A DNA stretch of 64,000 nucleotides from an uncultured Clostridia bacterium (lineage in GTDB: Bacteria > Bacillota > Clostridia > Christensenellales > Borkfalkiaceae). Under the pieces are notes generated by a model, which was not told the origin of the DNA, made no database searches, and saw nothing but the letters and a program-made list of their open reading frames with translations. Positions 1 to 8,955 of this stretch are shown here, in pieces; position 1 is the first letter of the stretch; every line of letters begins with the position of its first letter. Made by a program: the position numbers and the translations under genes. The DNA is taken from assembly GCA_947624965.1 (NCBI GenBank), contig CANQMN010000009.1, forward strand, positions 1-64,000. The letters run 5' to 3'.

Positions 1-77
1 TCCTATCGGACAAGAAGCCGAAAGGGTTCGGCAAATTGGGTGCGCTGCCGCAGGGAGACCCTGCTCCGCGCCGTAAA
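1..77 (-). repeat. Copy C of the dispersed repeat, truncated by the window edge
   Basis: Reverse complement GGCGCGGAGCAGGGTCTCCCTGCGGCAGCGCACCCAATTTGCCGAACCCTTTCGGCTT... matches copy B at 23025. Confidence 0.8.
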
Positions 78-81
78 GGTT

Positions 82-215
82 TCGTGCGATTTTTTGCTTG
101 CGAAAAAAATCGCACGAGGAAACCTTCCGCGCCGCTGTAACTTGCTCGCGCTCTTCTTCGTCCTATCTGACAAGAAGCGCGAAGTGTCGCGCAAATGGGG
201 TGCGCCCTCTCCCCG
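82..215 (-). repeat. Copy D of the ~151-bp dispersed repeat (GCGCGA stem variant)
   Basis: Reverse complement matches copy A at 22865-23015, including hairpin 82-116 and GCGCGA-loop-TCGCGC stem (177-192). Confidence 0.8.
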
Positions 216-411
216 TATCCCCTCCCCGCGCAATGCGCGGGGAGGGGGATCTCGTTTTTCATAAAACATGGGTCGAGGGAGTCTCATCAAAAGAGATAAA
301 ACATAAACAGCGCGGCGGGCAGAGCCCGCCGCGCTGTTTTTCATTTTTCAAAGATGGCGGGGGCTCCGCCAAAGAAAGCGGAGCCCCCGCCGTCCTCTGC
401 GTCGGTATGCG

Positions 412-1905
412 TCAGTAGAGGAGCTGCGCGTCGTCGGGGAGCGTGAGCACGGCGGCGTTGTCGCCGCGGAGGGTGTACTGCTCCTCGTGAAAGGTGCGGT
501 GCGGAATGAGATAGACCCGCTTGTCCGCCCAGCTCGTGCGCGCCTCGATGGAGAAATACCGCTCGCCGAGAATTTTTTCCATGAGGGAGCGGTTGAGCTC
601 GATGATGACGGATCGGTATCCGTTCGCGAAGCAATCGAGGATCTCGCTGCGCAACCGCATCGCCATATAGGTGTGCGAGAGGACGAACCCCTCCCGCGTA
701 CAATGGGGACATGGCTGCAACAGGAAGGACTGCAACTCGTTGTTCGTGCGCTTGCGCGTGAAGAGCGTTACGCAGAGCTCGCTCATAGGGAGCACCCTGC
801 TCTTGGCGCGGTCGAGAGAGAGCGCGTCCGCGAGCGCGGCGTTGACGGCGGCGCGGTGCTCCTCTTCCGCCATATCGATGAAGTCGACCGCGACGATGCC
901 GCCGATGTTGCGGAGGCGCACCTGCCGCGCGATCTCGCGCGCCGCCAGCAGATTGACTTCGTAGACCGTGCTTTCGAGATCCGTCTCGCCCGTGAATTTT
1001 CCCGTGTTGACGTCGATGACCGTCATCGCCTCGGTGCGGTCGATCACGAGATACGCCCCGTTTTCCAATTCCACGCGCGGTTCCGCGAGTTTGAGGATCT
1101 GCTCGCTGAGCCCGAACTGCGCGAACATTTGGCGGCGTCCCTCGTACATGACGATCTGTTTTTCGTTCAAATCGCTCCGCATGCGCGCGAGGCGGAGCAC
1201 CTTTTCATAGAGCTCCCTGTCGCCGACGTAAATTTTGTTCACGCCGCCGAGGGAATCGCGCATGACCTTGACGGGGAGATCGTATTCGCTGTAAACCGCC
1301 GTGCCGACGGGCGCGGTGCGCGCCTCCTTCAACGCGGCACGGTAGACGCGTTTGAGATATTCCGCCTCGGTGCGCAGATGCCGCTTGCTCGCCTCCTGCG
1401 CCGCCGTCCTGACGATGAACCCCTCCCCCTTTTCGCGGAACTTGTCCGCCTCTTTGAGGAGCGTTCCGCGCACGGCGTCGTCGGTGATCTTGCGGGAGAT
1501 ACCCAAAAAATCCGTTTTGGGAAGGTAGATGAGGTTTTTCCCGACGAAGGAGAGGTCGCAGGTGATCTTCGCGCCCTTGTTGCCGCGCGGCGCCTTCACG
1601 ACCTGTACGAGGATCTCGTCCCCCTCTTTGAGGCAGAGCCGTTCCCGCACGTTGCCCGCGCCGTCGTAGGTGGAAAAGAGCGCCGTGCCTTCGTCGAGGG
1701 GGAGATAGCAATTCCGCTCCATGCCGCAGGAGACGAACGCCGCCTGCATGCCCGCGACGACGTTGCACACCCTCCCCTTATAGACGTTGCCGAGCACGTT
1801 GCCGCTCGGCTCGTGCTCCACGCCCATTTCGATTATTTTCCCGTCCTCCGCATAGACGACGATCTGTTCGTTGCAGAAGCGGTCGAAAAACCATTCTCTT
1901 TTCAT
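412..1905 (-). CDS. rng: Ribonuclease G/E family protein
   Basis: 497 aa; N-terminal S1-like segment (GNVYKGRVCNVVAGMQAAFVSCG), catalytic-type motif VIDVNTGKFTG, and zinc-link-like CPHC. Confidence 0.93.
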   Translation of the reverse strand: MKREWFFDRFCNEQIVVYAEDGKIIEMGVEHEPSGNVLGNVYKGRVCNVVAGMQAAFVSCGMERNCYLPLDEGTALFSTYDGAGNVRERLCLKEGDEILVQVVKAPRGNKGAKITCDLSFVGKNLIYLPKTDFLGISRKITDDAVRGTLLKEADKFREKGEGFIVRTAAQEASKRHLRTEAEYLKRVYRAALKEARTAPVGTAVYSEYDLPVKVMRDSLGGVNKIYVGDRELYEKVLRLARMRSDLNEKQIVMYEGRRQMFAQFGLSEQILKLAEPRVELENGAYLVIDRTEAMTVIDVNTGKFTGETDLESTVYEVNLLAAREIARQVRLRNIGGIVAVDFIDMAEEEHRAAVNAALADALSLDRAKSRVLPMSELCVTLFTRKRTNNELQSFLLQPCPHCTREGFVLSHTYMAMRLRSEILDCFANGYRSVIIELNRSLMEKILGERYFSIEARTSWADKRVYLIPHRTFHEEQYTLRGDNAAVLTLPDDAQLLY

Positions 1906-1976
1906 ACCCGTTCCCTGCCCCGCTCCGCGAGGTACGGAAACATTGTATCATAAGCGAACAAAATTTTCAACTGTTT

Positions 1977-2816
1977 TTAATAAATCGGCATACATTCGCG
2001 CAGCGTCCGCCCGTAATCGCCCCGCGAGACCGCCGAAAGAAATTCCTCTTCGGCGAGCTCCCCGTAAAATTTCTCCCCCTCGAAGAGGAGCAGCGTGAGG
2101 TATTTATCCTCGCGGAGAAAGCGAAGCGCATCCCGCACCGTGCAGTCGGCAGAGATGGCGACGCGCATCTCCTCGACGCCCCGCGCGAAGCTCTTCGTCC
2201 GCGAAAAGGAGAGGCGGCGGTACTTTCCGCCGCCCGCCGCGCCGAACGCGAGCATGACGGAGAACGCGAGCGCCGTCCACGCGGGCGCGGTGAAACAGGA
2301 GACGACGAAATATGCCATGACCGCCGCCGCGACGGCGAAGCTCAACGAAAGGCAGATCGCGCTCGCCCGCTTTTTGCCGAGCGGCTGCAACGCGGCTTTG
2401 AGCATTCTGCCCCCGTCGAGCGGATAGGCGGGGAGCAGATTGACGAAAAAGAGGGAGAGGGAGAGATACGCCGCGGCGTCTGTGAAGGGATACGTCTCGG
2501 GAAACAGCCACCAAAGCGCGATGAAGAAGAGCGCGGTGGCGGCGTTCGCGAGGGGTCCCGCCGCCAGAACGGCGAGTTCCTGCCTCTTGGAGATGCCCGT
2601 AATATCGCCCGAGATCACCGCCCCGTACGGCATGAGGACGACGCTGTCCAGCTTGAATCCGTACCGTCTCGCGACGAAGGCGTGGGCGCATTCGTGTTCG
2701 AGCGCGGCAAGACACGCCCCCAAAAAGAGGAGAAGCTGTCCCGTGAACGCCGTCAGAACGCCGACGACGAGAAAGAGCGGATGAACGCGCAGGCGGGTCC
2801 GATCAGCTCCACGCAA
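1977..2816 (-). CDS. M50 family site-2 protease, SpoIVFB-like
   Basis: HECAH zinc motif, multiple TM segments, NLLPAYPLDGGRML motif; directly downstream of a SpoIVFA-like gene. Confidence 0.85.
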   Translation of the reverse strand: MRGADRTRLRVHPLFLVVGVLTAFTGQLLLFLGACLAALEHECAHAFVARRYGFKLDSVVLMPYGAVISGDITGISKRQELAVLAAGPLANAATALFFIALWWLFPETYPFTDAAAYLSLSLFFVNLLPAYPLDGGRMLKAALQPLGKKRASAICLSLSFAVAAAVMAYFVVSCFTAPAWTALAFSVMLAFGAAGGGKYRRLSFSRTKSFARGVEEMRVAISADCTVRDALRFLREDKYLTLLLFEGEKFYGELAEEEFLSAVSRGDYGRTLRECMPIY

Positions 2817-3534
2817 GCCCGTCCTCGCCGACGACGCAACAATTCAGCAGTTCGTCGCCCTCGTAGAACATCACGCGGACCTCTCTCGTCCCGTCCGAAT
2901 AGCCGAGCGCGACGTCGTGCCGCAGAACGTCCCCCTCCGCGACGAACGGATAGCGGAGCCCGCTCACGATGCTCGTGAAGGTATCCGAATGGGCGAGCTC
3001 GACGGTATAGCCGCTCTCCTCGTCCCCGTAGATCGCCGAGACCGTGCCGTCCTCGCAGGGCGCGTAGACGAAGCACTGCGCCGTGAAGGAGAGCACGCCC
3101 GTCCCCGAGACCGCGATGTTCGCGTCCTCGTCGCGCACGACGGAGGAGAGCGTGAAGTCGGAATACACCCGCGTGTCCGCGGTGGACGCCGAGCCCTGCA
3201 CGAGCCCGCGCACCCATGTGTTGATCGCGCTGTTCGTCATGAAAATGTTGGTGAGGAAGATGACGGCGCACAGCGCGCAGGCGGCGATAAATTCGCCGAG
3301 GATGAGCCGCTTGGCGAGCTTTTGCTTGCCGTTTGGCTTTACCTCGCGTTCGATCTCGCGGCTCTCCGCATAGGCGGGATCGGGCGCGGGCTCCTCCATG
3401 CGGTCGTTCACCTGCTCCACGAGTTGGTCCCGAAGGTCGGGTTCCTTCGCGCGGCGGCGGCGCTCTTTGTGCTTCACCGTTACCGTCTCCACGGGGATTT
3501 CGAGCATTTCGGCATAGTCGAGTTCTTCGTTCAT
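2803..3534 (-). CDS. SpoIVFA-like membrane-anchored degenerate M23 peptidase
   Basis: Single TM (LILGEFIAACALCAVIFLTNIF) then an M23-like domain (GTVSAIYGDEESGYTVELAHSDTFTSIVSGLRYPFVAEGDVL); overlaps the SpoIVFB-like gene start. Confidence 0.7.
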   Translation of the reverse strand: MNEELDYAEMLEIPVETVTVKHKERRRRAKEPDLRDQLVEQVNDRMEEPAPDPAYAESREIEREVKPNGKQKLAKRLILGEFIAACALCAVIFLTNIFMTNSAINTWVRGLVQGSASTADTRVYSDFTLSSVVRDEDANIAVSGTGVLSFTAQCFVYAPCEDGTVSAIYGDEESGYTVELAHSDTFTSIVSGLRYPFVAEGDVLRHDVALGYSDGTREVRVMFYEGDELLNCCVVGEDGLAWS

Positions 3535-3689
3535 AACGTTACCTCTTTTCGGAATAATTGAACGGCGGGGGTCCGCCGAACTACCATAATGTATGCCGAT
3601 TTTTTATCGTTTAGAAGAAAAAATCCCTGTCGAATGCACGCGACAGGGGGAGAAATTCATATAATAACGGCGAGTTTGAAAAACCGCCT

Positions 3690-4781
3690 TCAAGACAGCG
3701 CGCCGATCACCGTGCGGGCGGCAAAACGCGCCTCCTCTTCCGTCGTCTCCGCGCCGAAGGAAAAGCGCACGCCCTTCTTCGCCTGCGCGGGGGAACGCCC
3801 CATCGCGAGCATGACGTGGGAAGGTTGCGCGGCGTGCGCGGAACATGCCGCTCCGCCCGAGCAGGAGATCCCTTTCAGGTCCAACACGTTCACGAGCGAG
3901 CCGCCGCCCCCCTCGAAGGTGAGATGGGAGATGTTCGGCGCGCGGTTTTCGCCGTCGATGCGGACGGCGTCCCCCAGCGCGGAGACGATCTCGCGTTCAA
4001 ATGCGTCCCGCAGGGCGGCGGTGCGGGCGCAGAACGCCTCCCGCCTTTCCTGCGCCGCGGCGAGCGCATGGGAAAATCCCACGATCCCCGCGACGTTGAG
4101 CGTTCCGCCGCGAAGAGACTGCTCCTGTTCCCCGCCCGCGATGAGCGGACGGAGCGGAACGCCCCGCTTGACGACGAGCGCGCCCACGCCCTTGGGTCCG
4201 CCCACTTTGTGCGCGGAGAGGGAGAGCGCGTCCGCATCGCGATAAATTTTTTTGAGATCTTGCGAACATGCCGCCTGCACGCAGTCCGTAAAGAACAGCG
4301 CGCCCCGCGCATGGGCGAGCGCGGAAACTTCCCCGACCGGCTGGACGCACCCCGTCTCGTTGTTGACCGCCATGAGACACACGAGCCCCGTGCGCTCCGT
4401 CGCGGCTCTTGCAAAGCGCTCCGCAGGGACAATGCCGCTCTCCGCCGCGGAGACCTTCTCTCCCCCGCCCTCGCGCAACGCGAGCGCGGAGAGAACGGCG
4501 GCATGCTCCAAGGGCGAAAGGAGCGCTTCGCCCGTTCCGAGCCCGCGCACCGCCCAATTGTCCGCCTCCGTCCCGCCCGAAGTGAAGTAGATCTCCGCGG
4601 GATCCGCGCCGATCGCGGCGGCAATGCGGTCGCGCGCCTCGGCGACCGCGTACGCCGCGCGCCGCCCGTGGGCGTGCAGGGAATCGGGGTTGCCGAACTC
4701 GCCTTTGAGGAAGGGGAGCATCGCTTCGAGCGCTTCGGGAAGCAGCGGCGCCGTCGCCGCATAGTCAAGATACACGTTCAT
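3690..4781 (-). CDS. Cysteine desulfurase (NifS/IscS family)
   Basis: MNVYLDYAATAPLLPEALEAM, FTSGGTEADNWAVRG, LSLSAHKVGGPKGVG (PLP lysine), SGGAACSAH. Confidence 0.93.
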   Translation of the reverse strand: MNVYLDYAATAPLLPEALEAMLPFLKGEFGNPDSLHAHGRRAAYAVAEARDRIAAAIGADPAEIYFTSGGTEADNWAVRGLGTGEALLSPLEHAAVLSALALREGGGEKVSAAESGIVPAERFARAATERTGLVCLMAVNNETGCVQPVGEVSALAHARGALFFTDCVQAACSQDLKKIYRDADALSLSAHKVGGPKGVGALVVKRGVPLRPLIAGGEQEQSLRGGTLNVAGIVGFSHALAAAQERREAFCARTAALRDAFEREIVSALGDAVRIDGENRAPNISHLTFEGGGGSLVNVLDLKGISCSGGAACSAHAAQPSHVMLAMGRSPAQAKKGVRFSFGAETTEEEARFAARTVIGALS

Positions 4782-4913
4782 GGCTTTATTATATCTCTCC
4801 CGCCCGCGAATGTCAACCTCTTCCTTCCTTGCCCCTATGCGGAAAAGAAGGAAGCGCGTATAAGCGCCCCGCGGCTTTTGCCGCGGGGCGCGTTCGGTTT
4901 TTTTAAGAAACTT

Positions 4914-5711
4914 TTACTGCCAGTCGCAGACGTTTACCCACTTGGAGAGGAATTCCGCCTCCTCGGGCTTGTTCTTCACGGACTGGGAAGCCGCGACGAT
5001 GGGCAGGATGCGCTGGACGTATTGCAGCGCGGTGTCCGTTTTGGAGCAGAACAGCCGCAGGTATTTTTCCGCGAGCTCGTCCTTCTTCTGCAAGCGGAAC
5101 AAGAGGTACGTGCGGGCGGCGTCCGCCGAGCCGTTGCCCTGCGTGGCGTGCGACCAGTCGATGATGTACGGCGTGCCGTTCTTCGTGATGATGACGTTGC
5201 TGGGCTGGAAATCGCCGTGGCACAGCTTTTTGTGGCGGGGCAGGCTGTCCAGCCGCACGTGCAGATCGTAGCGCACCGTCGCGGGGAACGCGCTTGCCGA
5301 AATTTTCGCGTGCATCTTGTCGCGGAGATGCCCCAAGAGGGGGACCTTCTCCTTGCTCATGCGGATCTGCAAATCGACGAAGAAATCGAGATACTCGTCC
5401 GTCTTTTCGGGATGTTTGCGCATGAGCTCTTCCAGTGTTTCGCCCTCGATGTATTCCCAGATGAGCGACCACTTGCCGTCGATGACCTCTACGCCGAGCA
5501 CCTTGGGGATATCCAGCCCCGTCTCTTCGACGCGCGCCTGATTGAGCGCCTCGTTCAAGATCCCTGCCTTGGAATAAGAGGCGTCGAACGACTTGATGAG
5601 GCGGTCTCCGTCGCGGTACAGTTTCTTGCCCGCGCTCTCGTGAATAAGTTGCATAAATTTTTCCTCCCTATATCGGCGGGGATCTTTCCCGCAATGTTTT
5701 TCCGCAATCAT
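4914..5711 (-). CDS. Aminoglycoside phosphotransferase/choline kinase family protein
   Basis: Kinase-like motifs LCHGDFQPSNVIITKNGTPYIIDWSHAT. Confidence 0.75.
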   Translation of the reverse strand: MIAEKHCGKDPRRYREEKFMQLIHESAGKKLYRDGDRLIKSFDASYSKAGILNEALNQARVEETGLDIPKVLGVEVIDGKWSLIWEYIEGETLEELMRKHPEKTDEYLDFFVDLQIRMSKEKVPLLGHLRDKMHAKISASAFPATVRYDLHVRLDSLPRHKKLCHGDFQPSNVIITKNGTPYIIDWSHATQGNGSADAARTYLLFRLQKKDELAEKYLRLFCSKTDTALQYVQRILPIVAASQSVKNKPEEAEFLSKWVNVCDWQ

Positions 5712-5828
5712 TATACCCGAAACAAAGCGATAAGTAAATACTTTTTTTGAAAAATCTTATCTCTTCGCCGCGAAAAAGCGCGCAAAAAACGCGACCAAGA
5801 CGCCGCGTTTTCCGTTTCTTTCCCTATC

Positions 5829-6710
5829 TCATTCCCCGAGGACGAGGCGGAGCGCATCCAGCCGTTCGCGCAGGGCGGCAAGGCGCGCGCCGTCCTCCGT
5901 GGAGGAAAGTTTTTCGTTCTCGCTGCACAGCCGCTGTGCGACGAACAGTTTGCGGCAATATACGAAGAATACGCCCAGCGCGACGAGCGCAAGCCCGCCG
6001 CACACCGCCGCCGCGATGACGGGCGCCGAGGACCGCGTGGTATAGATGAACCCCGCCGCGATCGCGGCTCCCACGGCGAGCGCGACCCAGAGGCACAACA
6101 GCGCGGCGAACCGCACGAGGTAATAATTCCTGTTGCGGCGGAACGCCTCCCTGCGCGTCGCCTGTGCCTCCTCTACGCGGGGCGCGAGCGCGCCTTCCTC
6201 CTCCTCGCAAGCCGTACGTTCCGCGCGGAGCGCATCCCCGAACGCGCCGAGCACAAAGGCGCGCGTCGTTTCGTCCGCCTGCGAAAACTCGGTCGCGTTG
6301 CGCTCGGAGAGAAGCGGTTCCCACGCCGTAAGTTCGTGCGTGCGCGCCGACCAGAGTCCGCGGTTCGCCGCTTCGTTTTCGCGGTCGTACACCGCCGCCT
6401 GCGCGAAAAAGCCCTCCGCTTCGGCATATTCCTTGCGGGAGAGCGCCGCCTCGCCCTCGGAGACGAGCCGCGCGCACTCCGCCTTTGCCTCTTCCTCCGC
6501 GCGCTTGCGCCGTTCGAGCTCCTCCTGCAACTGGGAGGGCGTGAGCCCGACGAGGTCCTCGTCGTACTCCCCGTCCGGGAATTCGAGCACGAGCTCTTCC
6601 TCGGGCGACGGCTCGGAGACCTCGCCCTCTACGGCGTCCGTCTCCCCGTCCTGCGTGCGCTTGACGGTGATCTTGCGTTCGCTGTCTCTGTCGATGACCC
6701 TCTCTTCCAT
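5829..6710 (-). CDS. Hypothetical protein with acidic/coiled N-terminus and two C-terminal TM helices
   Basis: Start set at MEERVIDRDSERK; two hydrophobic segments (FAALLCLWVALAVGAAIAAGFIY, VIAAAVCGGLALVALGVFFVY). Confidence 0.6.
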   Translation of the reverse strand: MEERVIDRDSERKITVKRTQDGETDAVEGEVSEPSPEEELVLEFPDGEYDEDLVGLTPSQLQEELERRKRAEEEAKAECARLVSEGEAALSRKEYAEAEGFFAQAAVYDRENEAANRGLWSARTHELTAWEPLLSERNATEFSQADETTRAFVLGAFGDALRAERTACEEEEGALAPRVEEAQATRREAFRRNRNYYLVRFAALLCLWVALAVGAAIAAGFIYTTRSSAPVIAAAVCGGLALVALGVFFVYCRKLFVAQRLCSENEKLSSTEDGARLAALRERLDALRLVLGE

Positions 6711-6715
6711 GTTCC

Positions 6716-7621
6716 TTATCCTTCCCCCTCGCCGAGCGCGAAGGGACTGTGCCCCGTCCGTTCTTCGGACGAGGGCTCTATGCTCGCCGCGCACAGCGCG
6801 CGGAATTTGCCGCGATAACGGCTCTTCGCCCAATCGCAAAGTTCCTTTTCGGGAAAGAGCGCGTACGCCGCGCTTCCCGACCCCGTAATGCCCGCCGCCC
6901 ACGGAGAAAAGCTCCTCGCCTCCGCGAGCGCCGCCGCAACGTCCCCGTCGAGGGAAGCCGCCGCCTCGGCGAGATGGTTTCCGAACAGCCTCGCCGCCCA
7001 CTGAAAGTTCGCGCGAAGTTCCCCGAGCGCGCGCTCCGTACGGCATTCAAACGTATGCCCGAGCTCGTCGTAGCGGCGGTAGCACGCCGCGGACGACACG
7101 CCGCGCGGCGGACAGATGAGGAGAAAGTGGCACTTCGGGAGCCCTTCCAGCTTTTCCACGCGCTCGCCCCGCCCGCGCATGCGGGCGAACCCGCCCGTGA
7201 GCAGGTACCCCGTGTCGCTTCCGAGCTCGTCTGCGAGCGTTTTCAGGGCAACCATGTCCGAGATATCGTAGAGTTTTGCAAGCGCGCGGAGCACGCCCGC
7301 CGCGTCCGCGGAGGAGCCGCCCAAGCCGCCCCCCACGGGGATATTTTTATAGATCGCGATCTCCGCGCCCGCCGTTTGGAAGCGGGAAACGAACGCCTCC
7401 GCCGCGCGCACCGCGTTGTTCTCCTCGGGCGGGATGTTCTCGCTCCCCATGCCGTGCATCGCGACGTTTACAAGCGCGTCCCTCCGCTTCTTTGCGACGA
7501 TGCGGTCCGAAACGTTCACCGTGGTAACGAGGCTGTCTATCGTATGATAGCCGTTTTCAACGCCCGTAACGTCCAATGTGAGGTTGAGTTTCGCGTAAGC
7601 GTTGACCCTCGCCGTATTCAT
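6716..7621 (-). CDS. ispE: 4-diphosphocytidyl-2-C-methyl-D-erythritol kinase
   Basis: MNTARVNAYAKLNLTLDVTG, GHMP motif PVGGGLGGSSADAAGVL; lies near a Veg family gene as in Bacillus. Confidence 0.92.
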   Translation of the reverse strand: MNTARVNAYAKLNLTLDVTGVENGYHTIDSLVTTVNVSDRIVAKKRRDALVNVAMHGMGSENIPPEENNAVRAAEAFVSRFQTAGAEIAIYKNIPVGGGLGGSSADAAGVLRALAKLYDISDMVALKTLADELGSDTGYLLTGGFARMRGRGERVEKLEGLPKCHFLLICPPRGVSSAACYRRYDELGHTFECRTERALGELRANFQWAARLFGNHLAEAAASLDGDVAAALAEARSFSPWAAGITGSGSAAYALFPEKELCDWAKSRYRGKFRALCAASIEPSSEERTGHSPFALGEGEG

Positions 7622-7726
7622 GCTTCGCATTATATCATATTTTTTTGCGCAATGCAAGGATTCCGAAGAAAATCCCGCGCCGTTCGCCGCCGCGGGCGGA
7701 AAACCGCAAAACTTTGTTCAAAACGC

Positions 7727-7757
7727 TTGACAACCGTACGGGCGAATGGAGTATAAT
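7727..7757 (+). promoter_or_regulatory. Sigma-A-type promoter for the lipoprotein gene at 7787
   Basis: TTGACA (7727-7732), 19 nt spacer, TATAAT (7752-7757). Confidence 0.6.
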
Positions 7758-7786
7758 GGAGGAAATCACAGATAAGGAGAGAAATT

Positions 7787-8905
7787 ATGAAAAAACAGAT
7801 CGCAGTCTTTCTTTCCGCCCTCATGCTGATCGGCGCGGCGTTGAGCTTCGCGGGTTGCGGCGGGAATTACAGCGAAACGTTCCGCGGCAAACTTTCCGCG
7901 GACACCTATGAGACGACGGACACGGCGGCGGCAGCCTTCCTCGAAAACGAGATCGCGGCTTCCGATACGTCGGTCTCCTTCCTCTCGTATACCAAGACGG
8001 AGGACATAACCGACGAAGAGCTCGCGGCGTTCGACCTCGGCGAAGTCAAGACAGAGGACATCGCGGCGAAGGAGTGGGGCAAGATCGAATACCGCGCGGC
8101 GGCGACGTCCGCTTCTTCCCTCGCCGAACAGTCCGAAGGGACGCTGACGGCGACGGTCGGCATGTTCAAGATCGGGGACGCCTACCGCTACTTCGTACCC
8201 GTTGCGGGCACGGGCGAGATGATCTCCAAGAGCTATTTCGAGAGCGTGTTCGACGCGGAAAAATACAAGAACTGCACCACGGATTACGAGATGACGCTCG
8301 AATACGAATTCTCCGTGGGCGGACAGTCGATGGACATGGAAATGGACCTCGACGTCACCCAGAAGATCACCGAGACGGCGGCGATGATAGACATGGAGAT
8401 CGTGGTGAGCATGAAGGGACAGGGCAATGCGAAAACGAATTACACCTTCTACTTGGTGAACCACGAAAATTCCGTCGTCGCGTACATGGAAAACGGGGGC
8501 GTTTGGCAGTCCGCTTCCCTTCCGGAACTCTCTTCGTGGGATAAGCTCTACGAGATGGAGCTCAAAGATTTCGTCGACCACAGCTATTTCGAGAAGACTT
8601 CGACGGGCTTCAAACTCGCGCCCATCAAGTTCGACAAGTACATCAGGAATTATTTCGCGGCGGCGAACGATTCGACGTTCGATTTCGACATCGCCGCAAA
8701 CGCGGAACTGTCCGGGGAAGCCACCTATTTTGTGACCGAGGGCAGGCTGTCCAAGGCGACGGTCAAGCTCTCCGCCGACTTCTCGGAGCAGAGCGGCGGA
8801 TATCTGTTGGAAGCGAACGTGAGCACTTCCGCCTCCAACAAGTTCTATGATTTCGGCTCGACGAAAGTGGAGCTCCCTTCGGGGCTTCGGGAGATCGTCG
8901 GTTGA
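7787..8905 (+). CDS. Hypothetical lipoprotein
   Basis: Signal peptide with lipobox (MKKQIAVFLSALMLIGAALSFAGCGG); preceded by AAGGAGAGA RBS. Confidence 0.75.
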   Translation: MKKQIAVFLSALMLIGAALSFAGCGGNYSETFRGKLSADTYETTDTAAAAFLENEIAASDTSVSFLSYTKTEDITDEELAAFDLGEVKTEDIAAKEWGKIEYRAAATSASSLAEQSEGTLTATVGMFKIGDAYRYFVPVAGTGEMISKSYFESVFDAEKYKNCTTDYEMTLEYEFSVGGQSMDMEMDLDVTQKITETAAMIDMEIVVSMKGQGNAKTNYTFYLVNHENSVVAYMENGGVWQSASLPELSSWDKLYEMELKDFVDHSYFEKTSTGFKLAPIKFDKYIRNYFAAANDSTFDFDIAANAELSGEATYFVTEGRLSKATVKLSADFSEQSGGYLLEANVSTSASNKFYDFGSTKVELPSGLREIVG

Positions 8906-8920
8906 GAACGCTTTGAAAGA

Positions 8921-8955
8921 CGCCGCCCGCGGCAATTGCCGCGGGCGGCGTTTTC
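8921..8955. terminator. Bidirectional intrinsic terminator
   Basis: Perfect 15-bp inverted repeat CGCCGCCCGCGGCAA/TTGCCGCGGGCGGCG followed by TTTTCTT, between convergent genes. Confidence 0.75.

Noticed and set aside
1-344. ORFs 3-344, 40-264 and 98-418 as small protein genes
   Set aside because: They are translations of the dispersed structured repeat; similar peptides (e.g. FTARSRVSLRQRTQFAEPFRL) recur wherever the repeat occurs.
3816-5750. 644-aa plus-strand ORF
   Set aside because: Spans antisense of cysteine desulfurase and the phosphotransferase; no domain signals.
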